A DNA stretch of 64,000 bases from Pardosa pseudoannulata (Eukaryota > Arthropoda > Arachnida > Araneae > Lycosidae). The position numbers and the translations under genes were made by a program. The DNA lies in assembly GCA_032207245.1 (NCBI GenBank), contig CM063506.1, forward strand, positions 17,831,682 through 17,895,681, written 5' to 3'. Within the stretch, counting starts at the first letter, position 1. The number at the start of each line of letters is the position of its first letter. The notes below the pieces were generated by a model. It ran no database searches. It saw only the letters and a list, made by a program, of their open reading frames with translations, and was not told where the DNA came from. Shown in pieces: positions 21,751-35,644 of the stretch.

Positions 21751-24700
21751 AAGTCAATTTGTTTCATTGTATACATGTGGAACAAAATATGTGTAATACA
21801 CCACTTAAATATTTCACATTAAATTACGAACATTAACATATTAAACAAATATCTTACCCTGAGAGATGCTTGGCAACAAAAACATGATCATTGTATATAT
21901 GAAGCTTAGTGCCCCGCTTTTTCCACTTGCTTCGATGAACAAGAGAATTAGGTATAAGATACCGCCTAGAAAAAATAAATTTAAATCAAAATTTTAAATA
22001 AGCCAAATTTTTACTGTCAAACATAGTTTTTGATTAACATAAAAGCATATTTCTCCACTTATTTTTACATTAAACATAAAACTACATCAATTAAAAAATT
22101 ATAGATAATTCATAAGTATGTACAAAAAATATTAAAAATTGAAATATGTTAGGCATTTTCATGTTATTAAGCTCAAAAAAGAATTACCCTCTAAGTTCAA
22201 AAAGATACAGACCCATTAATTATGCCTATTCTCACAATGCATTTCATTAATTCTGGCTATTCATTCATGCTCTTTCAAGCCCATGCACACACAAATACCT
22301 ATATTGTCTGAATCATATATCCATAAAAATAAATTTTTAAGAAATTGTAAAATCTTCTTAAAGCTTTTTTAAATGCAAAATACACACAAAATATTCTACC
22401 GTTTAACATATTTTTGTTGAAAAGCAATATATAATCAATTTCAAAATGTCAGATATCTTAAAATATGTTGTCCTTACTCATCACTGGTTGGAAAGCCTAC
22501 ACCAGGTCTAAAAGACCCTGTTGCAATATGCAACTGATCTATGGCTAAGAGTAATATGCATTTCCTCCTTGAGTAAGGAATCACACAGGATGACGACTGA
22601 CTTAACCTCCAGAATGGGCCCATGTAATTTAGAAGCAGAAAACAAGCAGATGAATCCCAGACTTTGCCTGCAACCAACAGAGATATCATTTGAAACCTCA
22701 AAGGATATTACAACCACAAACCAATTTTATGTGCCCCAGATGCCATTAACCCCTTCCGGTATGATTTAATAATGAAAAACTGTGCATGAAATAACCATTT
22801 AATTTTTATTTAAAAAACTTGTTTCATTTTACAATTCTTACATATTCTTAATTAAAATCTACTTTTTACATAGTGTTAAATAATATCAGAAACAGTAAAA
22901 TTAAGAAAATATCAAAACAAAACATTAATAAGGTATACAGATAATAGTCTTCAAGCTAGTGGTACTTTTCAAAACAAAGTGCAAAGGAATTCTTAATTGT
23001 TTACACCGCCAAGTAGTCTCACTTTTAATTTGATTCTTGTAACACACACAGCATTTCTTAGTAGGTTTTCTTTTATTCTGACTCATTAATTTGGCAATGA
23101 CTTATACCAAGAAATTCTAAGTAAACAATATTCAATAGTGACTTGTGATTTTCATAAGTGATAAAAGCGTTGCCAAATTCAGTACACTAGAAATTTTAAA
23201 CTAAATTAACTATCATATTTAACAGTAACTTTAATCGCATGACGAGTGTAGTTTGTCATTGTGCGGTATGGAATGAAAAACTAATGACGAGCTAGACTCG
23301 TCATTTTACCGGAAGGGGTTAATAAGTACAGGGATTTTGGGCTGGCTCTAGCAACGATCCTGCTACCTTTTGGTTATGAGATCACTGATTTTACCCACTC
23401 AGCTACTGTGGCTCTCTTGTAATCTGCTAATATAAATTAACTATATGTTATATTATCAATAATCCTGTATGCTATTGTGCTATGTTGTATACAAAATTAC
23501 TAGTATAAACAATATAGAAATCCTACATTTATTTTGGTAAAATCAAACATATCAACATTGCATAGAAAAAAAAATATATACAAACAAGGCTATAATTATT
23601 GATTATTATTAGCTTTCTATGAAAAATGATAAATAATTATACGAGGACCTAGAAAATTTTTTCACAGTTATTAAATTAAAATTGTATATTTTCATTTTCA
23701 TTACACATAGCAACTACTCATATTTAAGTTCGATGGCATTAGTGGCTACTTTAACATAACTGAAAATATGTACTTTAACTTGATATTCTGAAAATCTCAA
23801 TGAATAAGTTTATTGAAAATTAAGCACTTTTACTTTCAGGGAATAAAAATTAAGTTTTTGAATACCAATACAATTGTTTATTTTATTCTGACTTAAAACA
23901 ACTTTCATTCAAAAACAAATTATAAAAAAAAGAGAGAATTTATTTGAAACACATAAATTAAACTAATTTTAACCTGTTAAACTTACTTAATTATCCCATT
24001 TTCATTCGTTTCAATTACAAGAGTAGAATTTTCATTGATGTAGGTACGACTGGAGGAAGCACTGATTCCAGAAACTTCACTTAGACTACTACGGGTGCTA
24101 CCTAGAGTGGAAGAGATGTTTCCAATTCAACAGAGTTCATGGAAAGTTTACTTTACACCACACACACACACACAATTATATATAAATTAAAAGCCTTAAA
24201 ACAACTACTACTAATACTAATAAAATAACAAACAATTACCTGGCACAGCTAAAAATTTCATACCTGCAAAAAAATAGGGAAAAGTTTTAAATTTATAAAA
24301 TCCCAAGTAATATAATTTTTTAAGAAAAATAAATAAAAAAGAATACTTACTCCATTAACCATAAAAATTGACAGCAATTAAAAAAATAAAAATAAATTAA
24401 TATTTTTCCAAAATTTTTTCAAGTTTTGCCTTACAGTTTAGAGAATATTAAAACAAAAATTCATTGAATGAAATTACACATATGAAGATAACAGTAAAAT
24501 ATCTGCAGATGCAAAATAATATTCTGAAATCATAAGTAAGCCATTATTAGCCATTAAGCTATCTAAAATGCTAATTTTGGGATATAATGTAGCTTTTATT
24601 TCTTTAAAAGTTTTGGGTTAAAAGTGTGGTGTATAAATATTATAAAACTGTATTTATATTTACCTGTCTATCTGTATATACAAAAATATATAAAAATTAG

Positions 24701-26021
24701 CAGATACATATAATATATCAAAATTATTACTCTTTAATATCTCTTAAAAATTCTCCTCCCATTATTATTCTTTCAAATATATTTTCCCCACCACAAAATA
24801 TCTTAAAAGAGTATCCTCTAATTAAAACTCTTCCAACCCATTTTCCAAAGCTTTCTCTAGAATAGATGCAAATTTTTTGTCCACTCATCACATTTTCCAG
24901 CTGTTCCTGGCAAATGGCTTAGTTTTAACCCTGATATGTTACTTTTATTGTTAAATAAGCAATTTAAGTTTCCATTTATCTGGGAAAGATTTTCCTCTCT
25001 GCATCTCACTCTGGGATCCAACCATGTGTCAGCATGTGTTTCGATGATCATTTCCTCGTCTGTCTTTGATTATTAGACATGTCATTTTAGCAACTCTTAA
25101 ATAAAATTTAAATTCTACTCGGAATTGTCATTCTCTTTCATGGTGACACAATTGCTTCATTGCTACTAGTTGGCTAGTCTTCTTCTTGCCCAGCAAGCTT
25201 AGACAAGTAAATACAATATGGGCTTATATCTATGTGACTGGCAGATTAATATTTGCTGTGTTACATACCCATATACAAATTCGTCAGCAGTAGTGGCTAC
25301 TTTACACACATTATATAATACATTTACAGGAGTTACAGTTTTATGGGAGATATTAAGACACAGTAGTACATGCATTACCACATAGTATTTTCAATTTTCA
25401 TATATATGAATGCACTACTACGTTTTAATTTCTTTTATAAAACTGTAAACAGGCTAAAAGCAGTATGTTACAAAAATATTATTTTTTTGCAAACCTCTTA
25501 CTTCAAAAGTGTTTTATCAAATATCTTAAAACACACAGAAATAAATATAAAAATAAGAAAAGTAAAGAGAAGAAATTACTGCTGGTTAGAAATCATTTAT
25601 ATCATCTAATGGTAAAAAACTTAATTATAATGCTACATAAAAAAAAAATACATTACCCATAAATTTTCCTTTGATGGGTGATGGTTTTTGACCTTTAGAC
25701 TTTAAGCGATCAGATGAAGCACTACGACTACTTCCCTGACTGTAAGTAGAGGATTCTGAGCGATTTTCAGCTGACTTAGAACGAGTTTTACGAAAACTCA
25801 ACCTCCTACGCAAGCTTCCTAAAATTGATTTCTTCTCTTTTGAGCGCGATCTATCATCTACAATCATAGAAAAATTCATTAAATGTAAAATATTATCTAT
25901 ATAAAATATTTATATATATTTTAAGAAAATGAAAGAGAAAGAAAATCCTTAGTGTAAATTTGGCTAACAACCTAATAATATATATGAAAAGCAGATAACA
26001 CTTAATAACCCCCACCCTCTC

Positions 26022-26073
<52 letters not shown>

Positions 26074-27288
26074 AGACCTAAACAATTTAGTTTCCAAACA
26101 AATAAAATGCTTTTCAAATAGATTAATTTTACAAACAGAAAACTTTTTAAACCAGATATCATTTAGAAAATATAAACACATAACAATTTTTTCTTTTAGC
26201 TTACTAATGTCAATAATAATAATATATATCAAGTTACACTCTTTAGGTTTGGTTTGGTTTGGAGCGCTACAGTCTACTGTTTTGCACATGAGGGCTAATG
26301 AGACCGGGACCTACAGTTTAATGCCGATTCCGAACGGCTACAAACATCCATGCCAGCAGCGGGATTCGAACCCGCGAACTCTGGTTCCGAAGAGCAGTAC
26401 TCTACCATTCGGCCATCGTTCGACTACACTCTTTAGGAAATACTGCATTTCAGTTAAGTAACAAAATTATTTAATTGTTCATAATTCTTATAAAACTATA
26501 TAATATGTATTTTAGATTTAATAATAATAAAAAAAATTCTATTCTAAAAATTGTGACACCTTAACTTAACATTCTAAACAAACGTACATGAGGAGTTTGT
26601 CAAAAAGAAAGAAAGGATACGAGAAAGTGAAGGATCTCTATGCAAATTAAGAAAAAAAAATTTTTTTTCCCCTACATTTTCCTTTCTTTTTCTCAAGTAG
26701 AACAAGAAGTATGCAATCACACACTTTTAGAATTTTAAGAAATTAATAGTGTCAAATTCACTTTTATTTATTTATTTTATTTATTATTATTATTATTTTT
26801 TTTTGGAGGGGGGATTGTGTAGCTGTTTCCAGTATCACATAAAATTATGCATAGTAATAAAAGAGAAAAAGATCCAATTTTAAATTTGTTTATTGTAAAA
26901 GAAAAATGGTTTAAACCCCAAATTTAGCTACTTAAATACAGCCATTTAAAAGGTGGCTAAAAATTATTTAAGTATTAAAGTATATCCTTATAAATATTTA
27001 CTAGCATAGTTAGCAATAATGGCAATTTCTTTTTTAAATTTTCTCCTGAGTTTTCCCATTTTACAAAAGAAATTTGTAAAAATCTGAGTTTACTGAGTAT
27101 TTAAATTTTCTTTTTCTAATTCCCTGAGTTTAAAGGTTTTGTAACAACCCTGATATGCATGCTGGTAAGTTCCCCTCCTTCTTCTCAGTGTTCTTGGATG
27201 AAAAATATTCTACATTTCTCAAAGTATAAATGAAGGAAATTGTTTTATACTACAAAATTAAGATGTAAAGAAAATTATACTTATATGT

Positions 27289-27354
<66 letters not shown>

Positions 27355-27629
27355 GCACATAATATTTTTATTACATTATAACATTCAAAATATCCCTGAT
27401 TATGCATTAAAAATTATGTAGAGGAGTTCAGAAAAACTTTAAATACAGAATAAGATTACATCCCTTTATATAAGAAATTCACACAATTAACAGATTATAC
27501 CAAAATAGTATTCAGGTTACATTCTTACACAATGAAGTTTATTTCACAAAAATTCACCAGTAGATATTATATAGATTCACCTTTTTCCTTTGTAATAATG
27601 AATCAAAACAAACATTAGACATTTTTACA

Positions 27630-27663
<34 letters not shown>

Positions 27664-30600
27664 GCATTAAATTTATTAGCTAGTTGTGGTTTATTAATAT
27701 TACAATTGCTTCTGATAAATATAAATAATATTAATTTTTTTTTGTATTTATAACATTATTTTTTCTTTTTTTTTTACTAAATAATAGTAATATTGTATAT
27801 TGGTCTATATTTTATACCTCCCTGTTAACTTTCCCAAAACCTCATTTAGGTATTTATCATTAAAAAAATCTTTACATATTTCTACTTTAAATGTTGTAAT
27901 GAAATGGCATATATCTTGTAAAAAGAAAACTTATTATTTTTTTTTTAAATAAATAACAATATAAACATTTGCTATACCTGTTTAAAAGCAAAGTCTGAAA
28001 AATCATAGTTTAAGTACCTTTTATAATATAGTCAGTAATTTAGTTTATTAAACCTCTATTATACAATTAACCTTTTTAAGAGAGGCTTTGAAGAACTAAT
28101 TCATCTGTGGGACACATGTTGTCCCGGACCCTCTGTAAAGGTTAAACACTGTATGTATTATATATATGTTTGTATATGTATATACTATGCATGTGTTTGA
28201 TAAATAAAGTATGAAACCTTCAAATAATTGTGGTGCAGAAATTCAATACTGCTACATGGATGATCAGAACTAAAAATAATAAGTAAATAAAAAATAAAAA
28301 TTGCAGAAGATTTTAAAATATGCTAACAATTATGAAATAATAAATTTAAAAAAATTTGCAGTTTACAAATGTTTTCATGGAAGTTATGGCTACTTAATAG
28401 TTTAAATGAATGATGAAATGGGTGGTTTTCATTAACAGTCAAAACAAATAAAAACTTAAAACATACTGAACAACCTAAATGAAAACTCTTCTAATTATGG
28501 AGTATATATAACTAAAGAAATGAAAACAACAAGGAAAATGGAATAATATTGGAAAATATTATTCCATTAAATAAAAATAGAACAGTGAATATAACATAAG
28601 AAATTTTTAAAAAGTACAACATATCACAGGGCATATACATAATTATGATATTCAATTTAGTTTTATTAAAAAATTGTAAACTTCCAGTTCCTTTAACATT
28701 TGCTATTGAATTTATATGTGAAAATAGATGAATATGAAGATATCTTTCTCTTACATTATGTATTCATTTTTACATGATGCTGTTCAATCTCTGTGGTTCT
28801 TTACTTCTAAATATTTTCATGCAAAGTAATGAAGTTAATTTGTATTAAGAGATGGCCAGATGGCAATTCACATGCAGAATTAAATTTTAGCATGATGCTC
28901 TGTATATTTAACAATCCACAACCATGCAATACATGCAAATTTTAGTTTTGAATCATATTCTTATGCCATCATATAATTATGCTTCATAACATAGAACAAA
29001 TATATTCATAATAAATCTTATAACATATATCTCAATCTGTTAACAAAGAAAATTTGAAATTGCAAGAACTTTTACTCTCCAATATATATAATTTCCATAT
29101 TTAACTTTATTTGACCAATAAAACCATAGAAAGACATTTCAGTGAAACTATTAATTTCATCTAAGTAATGATATTTTTTTTCAAAGATCAAAAGCGCATT
29201 AATAATGAAATAACATATCATATAAATAATTTTTAAGTTTAAAAAAATATACATTTGGCAGTTATCTTCTTGTTATTATCATTATTATTATTTTGTAAAT
29301 TAGAAAAGTACACTTTTTTGTATCATAATGAACACTAATTAATACTTGGTAGGTACCCTGGAAAATATTTCAGTTATAAAACTAGCTTAACTTGTTGTGG
29401 CATGGTGGTATTAAAAGTGCATTATTTTTTGCAGATATTTTTTAATCACCTCAAATGTGTTTTAATATGTGCTTTTTTTTTAGTCCCACTTAAGTAAAGT
29501 AGTGAGTAATACCAATCTACAAATGCTATAAAAGAGTTAGTGAGCTATGTCTCACAGGTTAATATGTCTCCCTTTCTGTTAATGAAAATTATTATATGAT
29601 AAAACAATTATATACCATAGAAAGACGTTTCACTGAAATTATGATTATTATTTAGCAAACAGGCTATTTATTTTTTAATAAACAAAAGAATATTATTAAA
29701 AGAAATAATTTATACTAAAACCAAATAAATAATTTTATTAAGTTTTTTTTTATTGGAAACTTCTGGTTACTCTTTTTCTACATTTTATAATGAAAAATTA
29801 CTAATACTTGGTGGTGAGTCCTTGGAAAAATATTCCAATTTTAAAATTCTAGATTACTTATTTGAAGCACGGTGGTATTAAAAGTGCCCCACCTATTTCA
29901 TATGTAAATATGCATAGTGGGATATTTTAATCACCTTGAAATATTGATATGTACCAGTTATTTTATTTTTTGTTGCACTTAAGTAAAGTAGTGAGTGATA
30001 CAAATCTAAAAATGTTATAAAAGTGATATTTGCTTATGTTAACAAGCTGTGCCTCATAGGGTTAAAATATGTCACATTCTGTTAATACCAAAAAATATTT
30101 TAACTATGTTCTTCTTTTATAATTTCTAGTTTATACAAAGTATTGCATGTTACAATAATTTTGTTACTGAAATACATATTGAAGATTGAAATAGTGTGCA
30201 ATGAATAACTCATATTTTTATAAAAACACTTTAATTTTTTTATTATCCCTATATATAAATATTTAACAAAATAAATACATCTTGGATAGAAGGATGTAAT
30301 AATTTAACACATGTAACAAACATAAATTTATCACAAGTAACAAACATGACCATAAAATATTTTGTTGGCATTTTTTTTTGTTACATTTGATGGCATCTAA
30401 AGCAAGAATTTTTTTCTCATATCAGTTGTAACAGTTATAAGCAGAATTGTAGTGATTATAAAACACAACAAATTTTATAGCTCAATATTCCATAAAAAAA
30501 AAGCTTTAATGAAAAATCATATTTAATTTCAATTGTCATAAAGAAAAAGTAAATCCTCTAAAATTTATTATTTTATTAAAAATCTTTTTAAAAATTTATA

Positions 30601-33600
30601 ATCAAAAAAGAAAATTTTTCCATTCACAACTCTAAATGAATATTAAAGCCTTCTGTAAACCACACTGTAAATTAAAACAGCTGCTAATATCCTGACAAAC
30701 CATAACTTAAGACTAATTACTTATGTTATAACATTTACATTTTTTTAAAACATATATTTAAAATTTATGTTTGCGTTTAATCATTAAACAAATATTCATT
30801 AAATTTTTTTTTTAAAATGTAGTAAACAAGAACAAGTGGATTACATCATAAATATAATATAATCTTTATTAATAAAAAGATGAAATCAGCCTTATATAAT
30901 TAGAAAATATTTGTAGTAAAACACCTATTGTCTCCAACATATAAAGCAAAAAGGCATTAAAAAAAAAAAAAAAAACATTGGTAATGAGAACTGCTAAAGA
31001 ATGACTGAAATTTCTGAAAATTTAGGACTATGAAATTTTATTTTAGCAATGTTATTTTATTTTTTTAAACCCTTTTACACAAAATCCTAATATTAATATA
31101 TCTAAACTATATATCTGCCATAAAAAATGTAAAATTACCACTGAAGAATATTTTAAAAACTGACACAATACTTAACTTGAATTTTAACTTTTCAAATATA
31201 ATTAAATAATAATAAATAAATGAATAAAAATTAAAAAATAAAAACAATTGCCAGCTTGCAGCCAACAGCTTTAATTGTTGACCTCTAGTAAGTTTAAGGT
31301 TAACTTTTAAAAATGTTAACTTCTTCAAAAGTGTGAATTGAGATTTCAACCTTTTAATTGATAAAATTGTACCGAAAAGATAGCCTAACAAATAAATAAT
31401 GTTACTGTTATTGCTATAGTATTGGAATATTACAACCTCTACATTTCCATCCTTTGCTTACTTTCTTTTTGTCTTCACTTGTTTAAAATAATTAGAATAT
31501 ATAAGCTCCTTTGAAGAAATTTTTTTCTCTTTTTTCTCTATAAATTGTTTTTATTACTATGGTATACAATTCAGAAAGTCAAATGTAAATAAAGAGGTTT
31601 AAATATTATTTTCAAATAAGCTACCTTAATTTTTATTAATATTGATAGTACAAGATCAACAAAGAATAAAGATATGAAAAATTAGATTAAGAATAAATAT
31701 TGTTGAGTAGCTTATAGTTTCCACCAATGTCATTACTAAAATACAGTAATGGGCAAAATAAAGTACTTGCCTCATCACAGAATATATATTTATATAATAT
31801 CAAAATTATTACACTTATAATATCCCTTAAAAGTTCTCATCTTCCCATTCTCATTCTTTCATATCTATTTCTCCAGCCACAAAATCTGAGAATTAAAAGG
31901 AATATTTGTAAGGCTGGAAATTACAGATGACTTCACTCCCAGAAAAAGGACAAAATTTACAATAGTTATCCTTATTTCACAATGTTCCAAGCAAACTGCA
32001 AAGGATAGATGAACCTTAAACATGTTAAAATGCAAGTTTGCAATTTAATAGAAAATACAGCTCTCTCCATTGGTTCTTCTGAAGACATACTTTCTACTAA
32101 GTGAACATGTATAGTATAGAAAATATTCATAAGTTATCTAAAGCTAGTCTGATGAAACTAATTGTAAAGCACATTGAATGTAGGTATGCCTATATTAAAT
32201 AATGTCAAAGGGTTTCTAGGGTACAGGGAGAATGTTCAATCCTTCAATTATTTCACTATAAGGAATACTAAGAAATGGTAATTATTTTGTAAAGGAAAGA
32301 GAAATGTTTCATTTAGAATTTAAGGATAAAATATTAATGTTTGTGAACTATTTTGGTTAATACTTCAGTATCTTTAACTATTACAACAGTTACATAAAAA
32401 GGTAAAAGTTTCATTTAAAAGAAAAACTATTTTTAAAACATTATTTTTCCTGTTTGCATATGATTTCCAGTTTTCAGAATGTTTAGTTATTTCTTTTTCT
32501 AAAAATTTTTTTTAAAGACAGTATGACAGATATATTGCAAAATTATGTACAAAAATATGTTCAAAACAGCAGTCTTAACTATAAGAGGTAACTTTTACAC
32601 TCCCATTTACTTTATCTACCCAAACTTGATAAAATTCCTAATCTATGATGTACTGAATATATGAGGAGTAATTATGTAAGTATAGCTAATATATATGGTA
32701 CAATTCTATAAAATATTAGAAAAGTAGAATGAGTGAAGTAACTACACTCTCTGTTTAGATGTTTCATTTGAAAAGAGGGAGATTATGTACTGAACTTCAC
32801 CTCAGATCATTATAGAAATATGAATAAAGAGTTTTAAATCTCATGAACACCAGAAGTAATTTCAAAAGTTAATCTATAAAAAATAAACCTTCTGGTAACA
32901 TTTAAGTAATGCTTCTTTAAAACATTTTACATTGGATTACTTACCTCCACTTCTATCTTGAGATGGAGATGATGGTACACTTTCTGAATAAGAAGTACGG
33001 GAATCTTTTGACAGATGACTTGCTGGAGATGCTTCTAAACTTTCTGATATAGAACTATCTGCCTGTGAAATAACAGAAATAGTCTATTAATATAAGTCAA
33101 GTCAGATCAATATTTAAAGCCATTATGAATTTCAAAATTGTATATTATATTGTGATCAACATTGGTTTCAAGCTCAAGAACATCACAAATGGAAACTTTT
33201 TATTTATCTTTGTGTTTCCCTTTTACAGTTATGGTATTTTTATGGTAAGGTATGGATGCTATTGCATTCTTGTAAAACTGGTTTTAATCCATAAAATATC
33301 CAACATATTTAACTTATATCTTTCTTCAAATGCATAAAAAGGAAATATCATTCTTCTATCCAATAAAATTCAATAAAACTGCTTCTGACATGGAAACAGA
33401 TATAAGTTGACCAATGAAGTAGAAGTGTTTGTGTCTAAGAAAAAACAGGAAGAAAATTCAGCAATTCCAAACTTGATTTCAGTGTTTAAAGAATTTCAGG
33501 ACTCTTAACATATATATTTCCTGGAAGTATATCTGAAGAGCTATGACTCATTTAGAAATGAAACAAATAATTACGAGTTTAGTAAAATAACTATATTCTG

Positions 33601-33673
33601 TGACAACATATGCATGTTTTTTAGGAATAATATCAGAACTAAAATAAACTGTCAAGCTGATATCTGATTATCA

Positions 33674-33717
<44 letters not shown>

Positions 33718-35580
33718 CCTTCCCCCCCTCCCCCCAGATGACACAAACTCAACTACTAGTCACATGATTTCCTAGATTGTAATCACAGTTAGAATTTAAT
33801 TAAACTGTATTCAAAATGCTCAGTGAAAAAGGATGAAGTCAATGTCATATTTCTCTCTATAAAAACATTAGAAGAGTTAAGTATAATATACTCTTGTTCT
33901 CTTTAGTGACAAGTTAAAGTTTCATTCAGCAACCAAAGTAAATTTTCATTTAATGAGAACTGGAAATAGAATCACCTACATTTAGTTGAGGTGACCACAG
34001 CTTACAGCATTAAAAGTCAGGTTATTTATTTATTTTTCTCGCTGAGAGTTAATAACTAACAGACATCTGCTTTTACACATTTTTCAAAAAATTTAGTCAT
34101 CAGACATCTAAACCAAGAACATTCAATTCAGTAATAAATTTCTTGATAACAAAGGTACTAAATAATTATCCAGAAAATCTTCTGGTTTCAACCACTAAAG
34201 TTATGTTTTTGGATGAATTTTCCCCATATATATCTTGATGCCTTGTTATAATTACATAATTGGAGGATTTAACTAAATGTTTTATCAGACCAGATATTGT
34301 GGATAGGAAATAGATGCTGTGATACATAGATACATGACCAGATTTTTATTGATATTAAGATTGAATATTTCTCTCAATTTATACATACTTACAGATTTTG
34401 AGATAATTTTGCTACATACTATCATCATTTCCAATTTGTCGTGTTACAATGTATCAGTTTAAGTGTTATTTAATTTTTCAATTTTGTATTTGTGCTCACT
34501 CTAAAAAGATGAAATTATATTTAGCAGTTTTGAAAAAATAGTTTTTGAATTTATCTCAATCTCAAGATAATTTTGGTCATTGGTATGTATTCAATTATAA
34601 ATAACTAAATACATTTTAAAATAACAAAAGAAAGCACAAAATATTGTAATGTTTCTTTTTAATGAATTTTATTTTTTAAACTAAATCAAAATATTTTCAT
34701 TCTTAAAACTTGCAAAAAAAAATATCAAAAGAGAAAAAGTTCATGGTAAACTATCTTGCTTCAAATCATCAATAAATGCACAAAAAATAAACTAATTAAA
34801 AAAAAAACTTTTTTTAATGAATATAAAACTTCCTGGAAAAAAGTCTACTTTTGAATTGAAAACATTAATAAATTCTAGCCACATGCATATGAACAAGAGT
34901 CGATTATTCTTGAAAAACAGAACACAGAATTGTGTGTGAGTATAAATATGTAACCAAATAAAAAATTCATTTTTACTGATTTCATGGAAATTAACTCATA
35001 TTACTGTCATATAAGCTAGAACTTGTTTGGAAATGTTAAAATGTTACAGCTATCATGGTGAGAAAGGCATTTGCATAAAATACTAAGATCAGATGAACTA
35101 CTTAGTAAAAATTCTTTATGTCATCATATTGAACTCAGAAAAATGATGGCAATGGCTTACATAGCCACAAGTCAATCATGCCTAAGTTGATTTGTGAAAA
35201 TGAGAACTTGAGGAGGGGGTAATTAAATGCTTAATTTCTTATGAGAAAGAGCTTAAAACAGGGGTTCTGCTGTGACCTGTAAAAGCAATGAAGGGGAAAA
35301 CGAATACAACAGCATGAAAATAGCAAGGACATGAGGTTTTTCTTGAGAGAATTGACATCTGGTTTACAAAAATTGTAAGAAGGGTGCATATAGCAATTAT
35401 TAATTCAGGCTTTAGTTTTGAAAAGGGTAGAATAAATGAAATCTCAATGATTCCTGTCCTTAATTTATTTAGATGGCTGAGAAAGCTAAGATTAAGAAAA
35501 ATTGAACACGGATTGGGTGAACTTTGAAGAACTTTTGGTGCACTAATTTTTGATAAACTACATATATATGTGTGATATGG

Positions 35581-35644
<64 letters not shown>

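Larger units (their letters stand above)
25858..32944 (-). other. C2CD2: Intron 15, 7.1 kb: SINE, poly(A), microsatellite, duplication
   Basis: It contains a 49-base A run (26023-26071), an intact SINE (26248-26424), an (AC)n(AT)n tract (27293-27354), a 30-base A run (27631-27660), a direct duplication (29100-30100) and a dispersed repeat copy (31783-31880). I see no nested gene. Confidence 0.55.

Noticed and set aside
22474..22769. Overlapping frames of 69-82 codons on both strands
   Set aside because: They lie in the family-B SINE body, which has similar non-coding copies elsewhere in the window.
25893..26289. Poly-Phe frames on the minus strand
   Set aside because: They are created by the 49-base A run at 26023-26071.
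26340..26424. Possible functional tRNA gene on the minus strand
   Set aside because: The A and B boxes are excellent but the 5' and 3' ends do not form an acceptor stem. The unit has a SINE body, tail and target duplication.
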